This document shows, piece after piece, positions 1-13,081 of a stretch of DNA of 47,406 bases. Under the pieces are notes generated by a model. That model worked only from the letters and a program-made list of their open reading frames with translations. It was not told where the DNA came from and searched no databases. The position numbers and the translations under genes were made by a program. The DNA comes from Poronia punctata (Eukaryota; Ascomycota; Sordariomycetes; Xylariales; Xylariaceae). Location of the stretch: the NCBI GenBank assembly GCA_022579005.1, contig MU401707.1, positions 1-47,406 on the forward strand, in the 5' to 3' direction. The stretch's first letter is position 1; every line of letters begins with the position of its first letter.

Positions 1-158
1 TTTATTAAAGGTTATATATAAGCTAAAAAGCTTAGTAAATAAAAAAATAGTTATATTATATTAATATAATAAGTTATTATTAGCTATATACTTAAAGTAT
101 ATTAGTTATTAAAAACTTAAACAATGTACTAGTAGTTATTAATAATTTAAATAGTAAT

Positions 159-283
159 ACTAAAAAAAGCAACTTTTTTAATAATAAAAAAGGGAATTAG
201 TAAGCATAGCTTTTTTTTAGCACTAAAAAAGGCAACTTTTTTAATAATAAAAAAAAAATTAGTAAGCTTAGCTTTATATTTAT
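159..283. repeat. 63-bp tandem duplication
   Basis: Two copies begin at 159 and 222 with ACTAAAAAA(A/G)GCAACTTTTT, followed by AATAATAAAAAA, a short variable part and ATTAGTAAGC(A/T)TAGC. Most differences are G/A, as expected for separate decay after duplication. Confidence 0.7.
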
Positions 284-441
284 TAAAAACTAAAATAAAT
301 AATTTAGTAAATTATTTTGCTTTTTTAAATAGCAGCTTATGCTAATAAATATATTATATAAAATATAAAAGTCTTTTTTATAATAGCTACTATATAAATT
401 TAATATTATATAAGTATTAAATTATATATATATATACTTTA

Positions 442-526
442 ATAATTATATAAATTGTTTTTAAATATATATATAAATAATTACTTAATATAATTAGTAT
501 TTTATTATATTAAATATATTATATGC
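442..526 (+). repeat. Dispersed repeat, copy 1 (pairs with 1554-1640)
   Basis: It shares ATATAAATAATTA, then TTAATTAGTATT or its variant, then ATTATATTAAATATATTATAT with the copy about 1.1 kb downstream. The parent element was not identified. Confidence 0.55.
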
Positions 527-1553
527 TTATTAACGTTTTTATTTATATAATTAGGTAGTAGTATATATTAGCTTTAAATAAAGTAGTTAAGTAAACTAAG
601 AAATTTTTTACTTTTTAATAAAAATATTGCTTAAAATAAGCTTACTTATTTATTTTAAATATTACTTATAATAATAAATTTAGCTTTTATAGTATTACGT
701 TTCTAGTTTTAGTGCTTATGTATATAAGTTAAGTTTATATTAAAACGCTTATATAAATAAATATAAAAAACCTTTGCTTTATAAATAAACTTTTTTTTTT
801 TATTTAATAACTATAAGTTTTTATAAACTTTTTAGTAGTATAAACTATAATATTTAAAAATTTAAAAAAAGCTAATTTTTAAAGTGTTTTTAAAGCTAGC
901 TAAGCTAAATAAAATTTTTAATTTAATATATTTAAATATTAATAAGCTTATTAAATAATTAACTAATATAATTTTAAAAAAAACTAAAAAAGTGCTTAAG
1001 TTTATAATTTTAATATATAGCTTAGGCTATTGTTTTTATATTTTTTAAAAGTTATAAAAGTTAAGCAATAGTTTTACTATTAAAATTTAGTTAAAAAAAA
1101 ATAAAAACCTTAAATTGCTATTTTTTAAAATACTATTATTTCTAAGCTTAAAAAAACCTTTTATTAAGCACTTTTTTAGTTTACGTTTTTTAATATTATT
1201 ATAAATAAGCTATAAAAAAAGACTTTAACTATTAAATTATTTTAATAATTATTATAAAAACAATATTATAAGTTATTTTATTGCTAAAAGCTAAATAAAA
1301 TAAATTAACTAAAGTAATAAAAGTATAAATGCTTAAAAGCTTTAAGTTTATAAATATAAAAAATACTTTAATATAAACAATTTTAATATTATAAAATTTG
1401 CTAAGCTAGTTTTTTATTTTAAGCTTAAATCTTATTTATTATAACTAGCAAAAAATAGTAAAAAAAAAATAAACCTAACTTTTTTAATTTTATTAGTTAG
1501 TAAAGCTATTTTTTATTAAAAGCAAATTAAAAAAATAACTATTATAAAATATA

Positions 1554-1640
1554 ATAATTATATAAAGCGTTATTATTTTTATATATAAATAATTAGTTAA
1601 TTTAATTAGTATTGCATTATATTAAATATATTATATAGTT
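1554..1640 (+). repeat. Dispersed repeat, copy 2 (pairs with 442-526)
   Basis: Direct-orientation partner of 442-526, with the same tail ATTATATTAAATATATTATAT. Most differences are single transitions or small indels. Confidence 0.55.
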
Positions 1641-1966
1641 ATATAAATATAGTATTGTATTTAATTTTATTTAACGCCTTGCTAACTATAATCTTAGTGC
1701 TACTTTTAAAACTATTAAAGTTATATATTGTTTTTTTTTAGTAGTTAAAAAGTGCAAGCTTAGTTATTTTAATAGCTTTAGTAATATTAGTAATTAAATT
1801 ATTTTAAGCTTAGTTAACTTATAATAAAACTAAGTAAGTAAAAAATAGTATATTATAGTTTAAATACTAGTTTTAATTTAAAAAAATCTTTTTTTAAAAA
1901 GCTATTTGCCTAGTTATATATTTAGCTATTAGCTAAATTTAATATAATTAAACCTAATAATTATAA

Positions 1967-2232
1967 ACTTATATATATTTTTATAAAAGTAAAAGTTAAT
2001 TAAATTAAAAAAATAAATTAGTGCTTATATATAAAAGCAATTAAAGTTAATATAATATAGTTAATTTAGTATATTATTATATAAACTTATAAATTTAAAA
2101 AACTAATATAAAGTATAAAATAAAAAATCCTTTTTTATACTTATTAAAAACATAGCTATAGCTATTAGTTAGCTATAAAATTTGCTAAGTAAAGTGCTTA
2201 GTACTTATAAACTAACTTATTTATAATATACC
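1967..2232 (+). repeat. Direct repeat A (pairs with 8293-8558)
   Basis: About 265 bp match the copy at 8293 closely, including TTAGTGCTTATATATAAAAG, TAATATAGTTAATTTAGTAT and ACATAGCTATAGCTATTAGT. Similarity ends near CTTATTTATAA in both. The copies are 6.3 kb apart in direct orientation, which would suit the terminal repeats of a retroelement. However, I could not find TG/CA ends, a primer-binding site or a target duplication, so LTR status is only a possibility. Confidence 0.7.
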
Positions 2233-3030
2233 TTTTAGCTTAATTACTTTTTAAGTAATAAGGCTGTTTAAATATATAAGTACAAATAAAATATTTATAT
2301 ATAAGGTTAATACTTTTTAAGTAAATAGTTAGTAAAATAAAAAATAAAAAATGTTTTTATTTTTGCTTTATAAACTACTTTTAATTAATTATAAAGTTTA
2401 AGTTAATATTTCTTTACGTTGCTATATAAGTAATTATAAATAGCAATGCTATAAAAGCTATTAAGTAAAAAAAGGTAAAAGCTTTTTAAAATATACTTTA
2501 TTACCTAACTTTTTCTTATAATTTTTTTGCTTTTTTTACTTCTTTTTTTAATAACACGCCTATACCTTTTTATAAATAAATCTTATAAATTAATAGCCTT
2601 ATATGCTTTTAAAGCATTTTAATATAATAATAGTTAATTAAATATATTATTATTTTAATAAAAACTATTTACTAGTTATTATAAGTGCTTATTACCTTTT
2701 ATAATTAATTTATTAATAATGTTTTAAGTGCTTTATTAACTTTTTTTAGTGTTTTTAATATAAAAAAAATAGCTAATACCTTTAAAAAGCCAGTAGCTAA
2801 AACCTTTACGCTTTTATAAATAATAATATAATTTCTTATAGTATAGTAAGCATTTATATTAATAGGTAGCAGCTTTTTTTTAGTAGTAAAAGATTTTTTT
2901 GCTGCTTAAGTAGCTACTATAGCGCTTAAAGAAAACGTAACCTTTAGTTTTTTTTTTACTTCCCCTTTAGCTTTCTTTACTCCTTTTGCTTCTTTTTCTT
3001 GCTTATTGCTTAAGCTTTTAAGCTTAGTTA
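2227..3030 (-). pseudogene. Relict protein-coding frame, unknown product
   Basis: Read from about 3030 downwards, one minus-strand frame runs for roughly 260 codons with fewer stops than chance allows in such AT-rich DNA. It begins near a Lys/Glu/Gly-rich part (KQEKEAKGVKKAKGEVKKK), passes an aromatic stretch (KRKGFSYWLFKGISYFFYIK) and ends with KSFYLFLLNSFYSIAIYNYL. The TAA and TAG codons fall where Gln or Trp would be natural. I do not recognise the family. It ends at direct repeat A, so it may belong to the same decayed element. Its frame is broken many times and it cannot be functional. Confidence 0.4.
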
Positions 3031-3042
3031 GTTAAAAAAAAA

Positions 3043-3073
<31 letters not shown>

Positions 3074-3115
3074 AAAGAAAAAAAAAAGGAAAAAATAAAA
3101 ATAAATAACTACTTA
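3031..3115. other. Poly-A-rich tract
   Basis: Long A runs interrupted by single G or T bases, just upstream (minus strand) of the relict frame ending at 2227. It could be low-complexity DNA or an old poly(A) or promoter tract; nothing decides between these. Confidence 0.6.
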
Positions 3116-5329
3116 GTAGTAGCTTTGCTTTTTTTAAAGCTAATTTAAGCATTTTTAACTTTTTTAAATATAAAAATAAAAGTAAAAGTAAACTTAAAAG
3201 TAAAAAAAAAGCTTATAAAAGCTTTATTAAAAATAAAAAGTACTTTAAAAAAGCTAGCTATTATACTTTTTTATATTTAAATTATTACTAGTTTGTTATA
3301 GCTAGCTAAAATAAAAATTGTTATAATATAGTTATTAGTACTTATTATTACTTTTATGCTTTTAAGCACTTTTATTACTTTGTATAAGTAATTTTTATTA
3401 AGTTATATAATTTTTTTAAATTATATATAATATATATTAACTGCTTATTTAGCTTTTTTTATATTTTTTTTTTTACTTTTTAATATTTTTAAGTAAAAGA
3501 TAATTTATTAATTATAAAAATAGTAAGCTATATATAAGTATTAATATTTATATTTAATGCTTTTTATATTAATATAGTTAATTATAAACTAAAAAAAATA
3601 TATAAATAGCAATTTATATTGCTTTAAATATTTTAAAAAAATAGTTTAACTTTAACTATTTGCTTTTTAGTACGCTTTTTTTTTTTAATACTTTTACTTT
3701 TGCTTATACTTTTACTACTACTAATAAGCTTTTAGTTAATACTAAAGTTATATATGCTATAGTACGCTACTTTTTTTATTTTATTTAAATAAATAAAATA
3801 AAAAAGATAGCCTTATAATTTTTAAAATTATTTAGCTTTTTACTTAAGCAAGCTTTTAAGCCTATATTAATTAATTTTATTTTTTAGTGCTTTTTTTACT
3901 TTTTTTTAATTATAAAATTTATATATTATAAGTTAATTAAAGCTTTAAAGTATTTAAATTTAGTATAAAAAAGGTTTTTTATAAGTTTATTAGCAAGCAT
4001 TTAATTTATAAAAAGGTATACTACTTAAAACAAGATTTTTTTATACTTTTATTTAATTTATATATTTTAAATATTTATATAGTATAAACAGATTTTTATA
4101 TAGTTATACTTTTTTACTATTAAGCACATTATTTATTAATTATTTAAGTTAATTATAAGCGCTTAACCTAAGTTTAGCTAAATATTATTAAATAGCCTTT
4201 TTAATACTATAGTCTTTTTAGCTATAAGTGCTAATATATAAATCTTTGCTTTAGTAATAAAAGTAGTAACTATGCTTTACTATATAGCTTTTTAACTAAT
4301 TACACCTTTAAATAAAAGCATAATATACTTATAAAAAAATCTTTTAATATTATAATTGTTTACAAAAAATGCGTTCTTTACAATTAACAAAGCTTATATG
4401 CTTTAATTTTAAATACTATATATAATTTCTAAGTTCTAAGTATAGTATAAGTATTAAATTACTTATTTTACTACTTTAATATACACTACACTTAAATTAG
4501 TTAAAAATTTTAAAATTTATAAAGCTATAAATACTATATCTAGCTAAATTATTATTATAATATATATAATTAATTTTATAAGCTTTTAAAACTTTTTTAT
4601 TTGCATTTTAATTGCTTTTTCTAAATACTTTTTAAGCTTTTAAAATAGTAATAAAGTTGCTAGGATTTAATAGTTATTTACTAAGTAATACTTTTTTACA
4701 ATCTTTTTAATATACTAATTATAGCTTAAAAATAATTTTTAATTTTTATAAGCTTTAATAATCTTTATACTTAAAACTAACTTATATTTTTTTACTTTTT
4801 AAGCTTATATACTCTTTTAATTTAATTAATAATATTTTATGCTTTAGCTTTTTGCTTTAAGCTATATAATATTAAAAAGTTGTTTATATAAAAAATAATA
4901 AAAATAGCTTAATATTTAGTATAAAAAAAACAAAGTTTTTTAATTAAAGCAATTATACTATATAAGCAAAAAGTATATATAAATTCCTAATACTAAAGCA
5001 AAAGCAAATTTTTTAGCTTATATAGTGCTTTTTTAAGCAAAGCTATTATATTTTTATTTTAAAACCTATTAAATAACTTATAAGCTATAAGCTTTTAACT
5101 TTTTTTACTTACGTTAAAAAAAGCGCTTATTATATTAAATTACTTAACTTTAAAGTTATAATAAGCTGCTAAAGCTATTATAAAGCGTAGTATTTAAGCT
5201 ATAAGCGTTACTATATAAGTAAATTAAAGCATATTAGCTTATTAAAAATTACTTTTAATTATAAAGCGTGCTTTATATATATTTAAATATTTTTAACTAT
5301 TAAACTTATAATTAAAAACCTATTTTAAA
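3116..5329. other. No recognised feature
   Basis: AT-rich DNA with the same mutation pattern as its surroundings. I did not find a tandem repeat, a palindrome of note or a convincing relict frame. Confidence 0.4.
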
Positions 5330-5993
5330 AATAATAGCTTATACTTTATAGTAACTTTTTTAATTTTTTTTATAGTACTTAGTTTTTATAAGTTTTTAAT
5401 CTTTTTTACTACGTTTACTTAAAATTAATCTTTTAATAAATATTTAAAAAGCTTATGCTAAAACTTTAATAGTAGCTTAGTTAAGTTTTTTTAATATATT
5501 TTAAAGTGCTTAAAAGCAGCCTTTAAGCAGTTAGCTTAATATTAATTTACTATAGCTACAATTACTATATATAAAGTACAATGCTCCTAGTTACCTTTTT
5601 AAATTACTTTTTTTAGCTATATAAAGTAAGTTAATAAAAAGTTAAACTAGTTATAATTATTTAAAATATATATTTTTTATTTTTAATATATTTTCTAAGT
5701 AAAAGCAAATATTTTATAATTAAGTTAATTAGCAAGCAAGCTTTAAACTTTTTATTACTTAGTAGCTTTTTATAGTTAAGATTTTTTTTTTATCTAAGTA
5801 ATTAATTCCTTTAAGTTAATAATTAATCTTTTTAAGTCTTTTAAAGCTGTTAATTTTATTAAATTTACTTTTTTAGCAACTATAATAATGTTTTAAATAA
5901 GGTTTTTTAGTTTTAAAAATTTTAAAGTAGCTATTTTTAATAAGTACACTTTTTAGTTTTAATTTTAAATACCTCCTTTTTAAAATTACTGCA
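5330..5993 (-). pseudogene. Relict protein-coding frame, unknown product
   Basis: A minus-strand frame reads as protein-like stretches, for example ATLKFLKLKNLI followed by VAKKVNLIKLTALKDLKRL near 5780-5920, then a more broken part near 5350-5630. The stops are of the TAA/TAG type expected from Gln and Trp codons. It lies on the same strand as the relict at 2227-3030 and between the direct repeats A and B, so both may be pieces of one element. No catalytic motif was recognised. Confidence 0.35.
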
Positions 5994-6759
5994 AAATATA
6001 TTTAATAAAAACTAAAGCGTAATATAAAAAAAATATAGCGCTTAGCTATAAAAAAAGCAAATAGTAATAAATATATATATTTAGCAAGTTTATATAAGTA
6101 CTAGTAATAATTGCTTAATATAGTTTTTTTTAAACTTAGCTAAATTTAAGCGCTAAATAAGCAACTTTAACTAAAACCTTACTTTTTATATTTTATAGTT
6201 ATATACTTTAATCTTTTTTTTATTTAACTATTTAGCTATTTTAAAAATATTACTAATATAAGAAAATATAATATAAAATAATTAGTAGTAATTAACAAAA
6301 CTACTAATTTAACCTTAATTTTTAAAAATAGTATTTTTTATTTTTAAATACCTTTTACTTTTAACTTACGTTTTAAGGCCTATATATAAAAAGTAGTTTA
6401 ATGCTAGTATTATTAATACGCGTTAGTATAGCTTAGTAAGCGCCTTTATAGTCTTAGGCAAGTAAGCCTTATAAGTTTAATAATATAGCAAATAAAAATA
6501 TCCTTACTATACTATTGCTAATAAAAAGAATATTGCCGTTAGCAAAAATTAAAAGTTTAATAAGTATTAATTAAAAAAGTAAATTAAAAAAGTTAATTAA
6601 AAAAGTAAAATAAGTAAAGCTTGCTAGTATTTTATATAAGCTGTTAATAAGTATAAAGTAAAGCTATTAATTTATATAGCTATTAGTTAATAGCATTTAA
6701 AATATTTACTTAAGTACTTAAGTACTTTTTATACCTTAACTTTTATTTTATACTTTTAC

Positions 6760-8004
6760 TTTTTAATATTTTTACTTTTTTTTTAATATTACTATCTTTT
6801 TTAATTTCCTATACCTTGCTTGTTTATTAATAACCTTATATTATACTTTATGCTACGTTTATATTAAGCATTTTACATATATATACAATAGCTTAGTCTT
6901 AGCAAACCAAAGTTATATATATATTTTTTATATATATAAGTACTTATATTTAAATATATACTAATAATACTATATACTAGTATTTATATTTATAATTAAC
7001 TTTTTATTAATAAGTAAAACAACAATATTAACTTTTTTTTTTTTGTTATTATAGCGTCCTAAGATTACCTTTATAAGCTAAATAGTTATATTATTAAAAT
7101 GCCTTATTTTAACTATACTATGCTTTTTAGTTTAAATATATTAAATGTTAGTATTAAGTATAACTACATATATATTTTAATCCTTAAAACTTATAAAGTT
7201 TATAAGGCCTTTTTTAACGCTACTAAAACTATAAGTATTAAGTACTTTTATTATTATTTATAGTTATACTTAATAAGTTATATAAGCAATTAAAAAAAAT
7301 ATTTATAGCTTTTTTTTTTTTTAGCTTATTTATATTTATATTAGTATTATTATTAAAATTAGCATATATAACGTTACTAAATTTGCTTATAGTTTTATAG
7401 CTAATTAAAACTGCTTTTATATGTTTTTTATTTACTTAATTAGCTAAAATATTAACTTTTATAATAATTATTATATTTTTTTTATTACTTAGTTATTTTC
7501 GTTTACTATTTATTATTTAGCTTTTAATATTTATAATAACGTATACTTTTTTTATATTTAAATAAAATAAGCTTAGCAGTACTAAAATTATACTTTTAAA
7601 AACAATAAAAAAAGTAATAAAATTAAAGCAGCTAAAAGTTATTATAATACTACTAAAAAAAAAAAAGTTATAAGTTTTAATTGCTTATTTAGCTATGCTT
7701 ATAGTGCAAGTAAATCTTTTAAAAAGCTAATTATTATTAAAAAAGTTTAAAAAAATAAGTTAAAAAACGTTAGAATTTTTACTAAGCACATAGCATCTTT
7801 TTTAAAAAAAAAAGAAAAAAAATAAATAAAAAAAAAAAATTAATTAAATAGGTAATTTAAAAGGTAGCGTTTTTATACCGTTACTATTTTCGGCTTAAAG
7901 TATTTATTAATATATATTATTATAATATAAGTTAAAGCTGTTTTAGTAGTAGTTCTTTATTAGCTAAAAACTATAAACCTGGCTTTTTTTAATTTTAACT
8001 TTAA
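6760..8004 (+). repeat. 1.25-kb direct repeat, copy 1 (pairs with 8650-9888)
   Basis: The two copies align throughout. Shared stretches include TTATATATATATTTTTTATA, a plus-strand open frame starting at the ATG at 7099, GTATTAAGTACTTTTATTAT, and an A-rich tract ending in AATTAATTAAATA. Most mismatches are C/T or G/A. Copy 1 keeps some Gs and Cs that copy 2 has lost, and the reverse also occurs, so both decayed after duplication. Confidence 0.8.
7099..7263 (+). pseudogene. Short conserved open frame in the 1.25-kb repeat, copy 1
   Basis: 54 codons from ATG to TAG, beginning MPYFNYTMLFSLNILNVSI. The copy at 8990 encodes the same peptide with substitutions (MLYFNPIIPFSLKKLNISI) and shares the later block TYKVYK.FFN.TK.ISIKYFYYY. 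Conservation of an open frame between two mutated copies suggests it was part of a real coding region of a transposable element. No family was recognised. Copy 1 ends at TAG where copy 2 reads on for about ten more codons. Confidence 0.4.
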
Positions 8005-8292
8005 AGCAAATTATCCTTTATATACTATTAGTAAGTATAAAAAACTAATAAAGTATAAAGGAAATCTTTATAAGTAAATAAATAAAATAAAAAAAGTTAC
8101 GCAATTTAGTAAGTATATTTATTATTATAAATAAAGGGGTTAATTAAAAAGGCATAAAAGATAAAAACAAAAAATATTTATAACTTATATAAACTATTAA
8201 AATATAAAAAGTAAAATAAATAGCTTATACTAACGTTACTAAGTAAAAGGTAAAAGTAATAGCTAGTTTAGCTATATGTTAAGTATAATTTA

Positions 8293-8558
8293 TATACTTA
8301 TATACCTTTTTTATAAAAATAAAAGCTAATTAAATTAAAAAAACAAATTAGTGCTTATATATAAAAGCAATTAAAGTTAATATAATATAGTTAATTTAGT
8401 ATATAATTATATAACCTTTTAAATTTAAAAAACTAATATATAGTATAGTATAAAAAATCCTTTTTTATACTTATTAAAAACATAGCTATAGCTATTAGTT
8501 AGCTATAAAATTTACTAAATAAAGTGCTAAGTGCTTACAAACTTACTTATTTATAACA
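8293..8558 (+). repeat. Direct repeat B (pairs with 1967-2232)
   Basis: Second copy of direct repeat A, in the same orientation. It is followed almost at once by a run of TTTATACTTTAAC-type short repeats (about 8580-8650) and then by the second copy of the 1.25-kb repeat. Confidence 0.7.
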
Positions 8559-8649
8559 ACCTTTTATACTTACTTATATACTTACTTTAACCTTTATACT
8601 TTAACTTTTATACTTTAACTTTTATACTTTAACCTTTATTTTACTTTAA

Positions 8650-9888
8650 CCTTTATTTTTTAATATTTTTACTACTTTTTAATATTACTATTTTCTTTAT
8701 ATATTAAGCCTTTTAATTATTTAACTAACTATATATTATACTAAACTTTGCTTATATACAATATTTTATAAGTGCACGTTATTACTTATTTTAGCAAACT
8801 AAAATTATATATATATTTTTTATATATACAAGTACTTATATATATTTATATTAATAAAAATATATACTAGGATTTATACTTATAGCTAAACTTTTGTTAA
8901 TAAAATAAAATAATAATATATACTTTTTTTTTATAGTTATTATAGCTTTTTAAAATGCTTTTTATAAGCTAAGTAGTTACTTTATTAGCATGCTTTATTT
9001 TAACCCTATTATACCTTTTAGTTTAAAAAAGTTAAATATTAGCATAAAAGGTAGCTGCATATATATATTAATCCTTAATACTTATAAAGTTTATAAAGTC
9101 TTTTTTAATACTACTAAAATAATAAGTATTAAGTACTTTTATTATTATATACTTTTATATTTAATATATTATATAAGCAATTAAGCAAGCTATTTATAGC
9201 TTTTTTTTTTTTTTAGCGTATTTATATTTATATAAGCGTTTTTATTAAGGTTACTATATATAATATTACTAAGTTTACTTATAATTTTATAGCTAATTAA
9301 AACTGCTTTTATACATTTTTTATTAACTTTATTAAATATTAAGTTAATTTTTATAATAATTATTATACTATTTTAATTACTTAGTTATTTTTTTTAGCGT
9401 TTATTACTTAGCTTTTAATATTTATAATAATATATACTTTTTTTATATTTAAATAAAATAAGCTTAGCAGTACAAAAACTATACTTTAAATAATAATAAT
9501 AAAAGTAAAAAAACTAAAAGCTATTATAATACTACTAAAAAAAAAAAGGTTATAAGTTTTAGTTACTTGTCTAGCTATGCTTATAGTATAAGTAAATCTT
9601 TTAAAAAGCTAATTATTATTAAAAAAGTTTAAAAAAATAAGTTAAAAAACATTAAAATTCTTACTAAGTATATAGCATTTTTTTTAAAAAAAAAGGAAAA
9701 ATAATAAATAAAAAAAAAAAAATTAATTAAATAAGTAATTTATAAAGTAGCGTTTTTATACTATTACTATTTTTAGCTTAAAGTGTTTATTAATATATAT
9801 TATTATAATATAAGTTAAAGCTATTTTAATAGTAATTTTTTATTAGCTAAAAATTAAAAACTTAGCTTTTTTTACTTTTAACTTTGCT
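8650..9888 (+). repeat. 1.25-kb direct repeat, copy 2 (pairs with 6760-8004)
   Basis: Starts near TTTTTAATATTTTTACTACT and ends near AACTTAGCTTTTTTTACTTT, matching copy 1 across its length. It contains the longer version of the conserved open frame (8990-9184) and the same A-rich tract near 9685-9735. Confidence 0.8.
8990..9184 (+). pseudogene. Short conserved open frame in the 1.25-kb repeat, copy 2
   Basis: 64 codons from ATG to TAA. The first 45 or so match the frame at 7099-7263; the tail (LLYLIYYISN) is open only here. Composition is rich in Ile, Tyr, Lys and Phe, as forced by the base bias. No transmembrane or enzymatic signature can be trusted in such DNA. I regard it as a transposon coding fragment preserved by luck. 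The argument for a real origin is the shared frame with copy 1, not its length. Confidence 0.4.
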
Positions 9889-12800
9889 GCTTTATTTATA
9901 ATGTTTATTGTTTTTTATTTATATATACTATAATTTTAACTATACTATAGTTACTAGCTAACACTTTATTAACTTAATATTTAAGCTTTTTTTAGTATAT
10001 AATATAATATAAGAATTTCTTTTTTTTTATTTATTTAAGTACTATATTTAAAGTATATTAAAGTTTTAATTAAATTATTAAGTAGACTTTATATTATTAT
10101 TAATAATATTTTACTATATAACTTATAAGCATACTAACTTACTTACTTTTTTGTTTTATATAAAAAAAGTATTTTTATTAATATATGTTAAAACTTGCAA
10201 CTATATAGCCTAGCTTATAGAAAATATTAAAAAATACCTTATTACTATAAACATATTATAATATTTTTAGCGCCCTTGTTAAAGTTAAACTATTATTATT
10301 ATTATTTTATTAGTTTAATAAAAACTACTAAGCTATTTTACTATAGTTTTAAGCTAAAGTAATACTGCTGTTTTTTATTACGTAATTATTAAAACTTTTT
10401 TTAATACGTAATTAGCTTTAGCTAGTTTATTATTATAAATATAAAAGCTAAATATAATATTGTAGTAATATATAGCTAGTTAGTATAGTAAATGCTAAAA
10501 AAAAAGCTAAATAACTAAAAAAAGTAACTATTAAATAAAAAGCTAAACTAACGCTTATACTAAAAGTAATAAATTATTTTTAGCTTTATATAGTTAAAAA
10601 ATACTAATTAAATAATAAAAAAGTTAGGCTAAAATGCTTTTTATAAAGGTATTGCTTTAATTTTAAATAAACATGCTTATATTTATTTTTATATTTTTTT
10701 AATTAGCTTTAAAAGTGCTAAAAACAGCAACTTTTTTATATATGCTAAGTAAGATAGCAATATAATTAAAACAAATATACTTTATACTTTTTGTTTAACT
10801 TATAGCTATAAAGATTTAGTAAATAAAAAATATATTTATTAATATATATAAGCTATTATTTTTTTTAGCTATATATATATAGTTGCTTAGTAATTAACTA
10901 TTATATTATATAAGCTTATAATTTTTAAAATATTTATATATAATTATATTAAATATAAAAATATTAATAACTAGTTAAATATATATAAACTTATTATAAA
11001 GTTATTATTTAATATTTTATTATATAGTATATATACTTTATATTAAACTTTTAGTTTTATTGCTATATATTTATATAAAAGAGTACTATACTTACTATAT
11101 TAACTACTTTTATATAAAACAAAATAAAGATATTAAAAAAAGGGCGCTATATAAGTGTTTACCTACTTTACTATTATAATTTTAAAAAAGCATACGCTAA
11201 ATAACTAAAAAAAGTTAATAATAATGTTTTTTATATTTTTGCTAGTATAAAATAAGCTTTGTTAAGCTTTGCAGCATTGTAGTAAAAGTAAATAAAAGTA
11301 TAAAAAATTAAACTTTTTATTATATAGTAGCTATAGTAGTTTATATATTATATATATTACTTTATTTTAATTACTATTATAAATATAAGTAGTAGTTATA
11401 TATAAATATATAGCAGCTTAATTATATTTTTATTTAATTTGCTAACTATAACTTTTTTTACTATTTTTTTACTTTAAGTTTTTTTATATGCTTTAACTAT
11501 AGCTAGAGCAACTGCTAACACTACTATATTTTAATATTATACTTGCTTAGCTTTACTACTAAATATTATTATAAAATTAATTACTTTTAATATTATTATA
11601 TAATTTTAACTAGCTAATATATAGTTTATTAAAATAATAATTTATAATATTTAAGTTTTTATTACTAATATTATTATTAAAGTTTAATATAAAATATATA
11701 AAACAATATTATATATGTATGCACTAATACTAACTTATTAAGTTAATTATAATAAAATTAATAAATAATTTAAATGCTTTTAAAAATAAAAACTTTATAA
11801 TATTATATTAGTATAATATAATATGTTTAACTAAAGGCTTTAAATAGCCTTTATTTATAATAAGTTTAAGGTTATAAATATTATTATTAAGCTATAAAGC
11901 TTTATAAGCAATATATGTTTATAAATAACCTATGCTTTAAGTAGTCTTTAAAAAATAGCTAAAAAAAAGCCTACTTTATAAAAAAAGTTAGCTATAAGTA
12001 AAAAGATAATAGTTTTAATTAAAAAAATTAAAAAGGTAAAGTACTTACTAGTTTTTAAAATATAACTAACACTATAATAAGTATAAAAAAAAAGTAGTTA
12101 TTTTATAAAATTACTAAACTTAAAAATGTTTTATTTAAAGTAAATATATATGTTATATTTTATATTTATTAAAAAGTATATATATGCTACTTTAGTTTTA
12201 ATATAGCAAGTACTAACCTTATATATATAATTAAATATAAAAAATAATAAAACGCGTAACCTTTTAAATACTATTACTTATATATTATATAAAATTAAAA
12301 GAGGTAAAAGAAGTAGTTAGGTATAATTAAGTAAAAATGCTACGTAGCATTAAGTATAAATGTAAATATACTTAATATTTATATATATATGCTTATTAAA
12401 TAACTTTTTATTTATATTAGCAAGGTATAAAGTTAAGCATATATATTATACTATTGTTATAAACTGCTTTATAAGTTAAATTGTATAGCATATTAGCTTA
12501 TATAGATTTATTTAGCTATAATTAAATAATTGTAATTATATTAATATATCTAGTTAAAAATATAAGCAATATATTATATACTTTTTAGTAAAATAGTTAT
12601 ATAAATAGGACTAAATAGCTTTAATAGCTATTAAAAAGAAAAAAAAGGCAAGGGGGTACTTTTATAAAGCTTATAAAGCTAAGTAAATAAATAACATCTT
12701 ATGCTAAATATAAAGTATTATAACCTAAAAATATTATAAAAAACCTATAAACTATATATAATTAAGTATAAATATATATTTAGGCACTTTTAATGTATAT

Positions 12801-13081
12801 ATTTATTTAACTTAATATATATATATATATAATAATATGTTAAGATTTAAACGCCTAATACTTATATATTAATATTATAAACTTTATACTATATAAAAAT
12901 AATATTTTTTAAGTTAAAAAGTAATTATAAATATTAAAGTAATAAAAACATGCTTATATTTTATTATAATATATTTTTTAATATAGCTAAAGCAATATAT
13001 TATTTTTTATATACTGCTAAGATTTTACTTTTATGTTTATAATAAGCTAAAAATAAAGCATATAAGCTTTAAAGTTGTTTA
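9889..13081. other. No recognised feature
   Basis: AT-rich, mutated DNA. A G-run (AAGGGGGTA near 12650) stands out against the base bias. I found no tandem array, and I did not trace every frame here, so relict coding fragments may be present. Confidence 0.35.

Larger units (their letters stand above)
1..1966. other. Featureless AT-rich stretch with small repeats
   Basis: Apart from the 63-bp tandem pair (159-283) and the dispersed pair (442-526, 1554-1640), I see no feature. No frame traced here is convincingly protein-like. Confidence 0.5.

Noticed and set aside
1967..8558. Direct repeats A and B as LTRs of a 6.6-kb retrotransposon
   Set aside because: No TG...CA ends, primer-binding site, polypurine tract, reverse transcriptase or integrase motif could be seen; the relict frames between them are not recognisable as pol.
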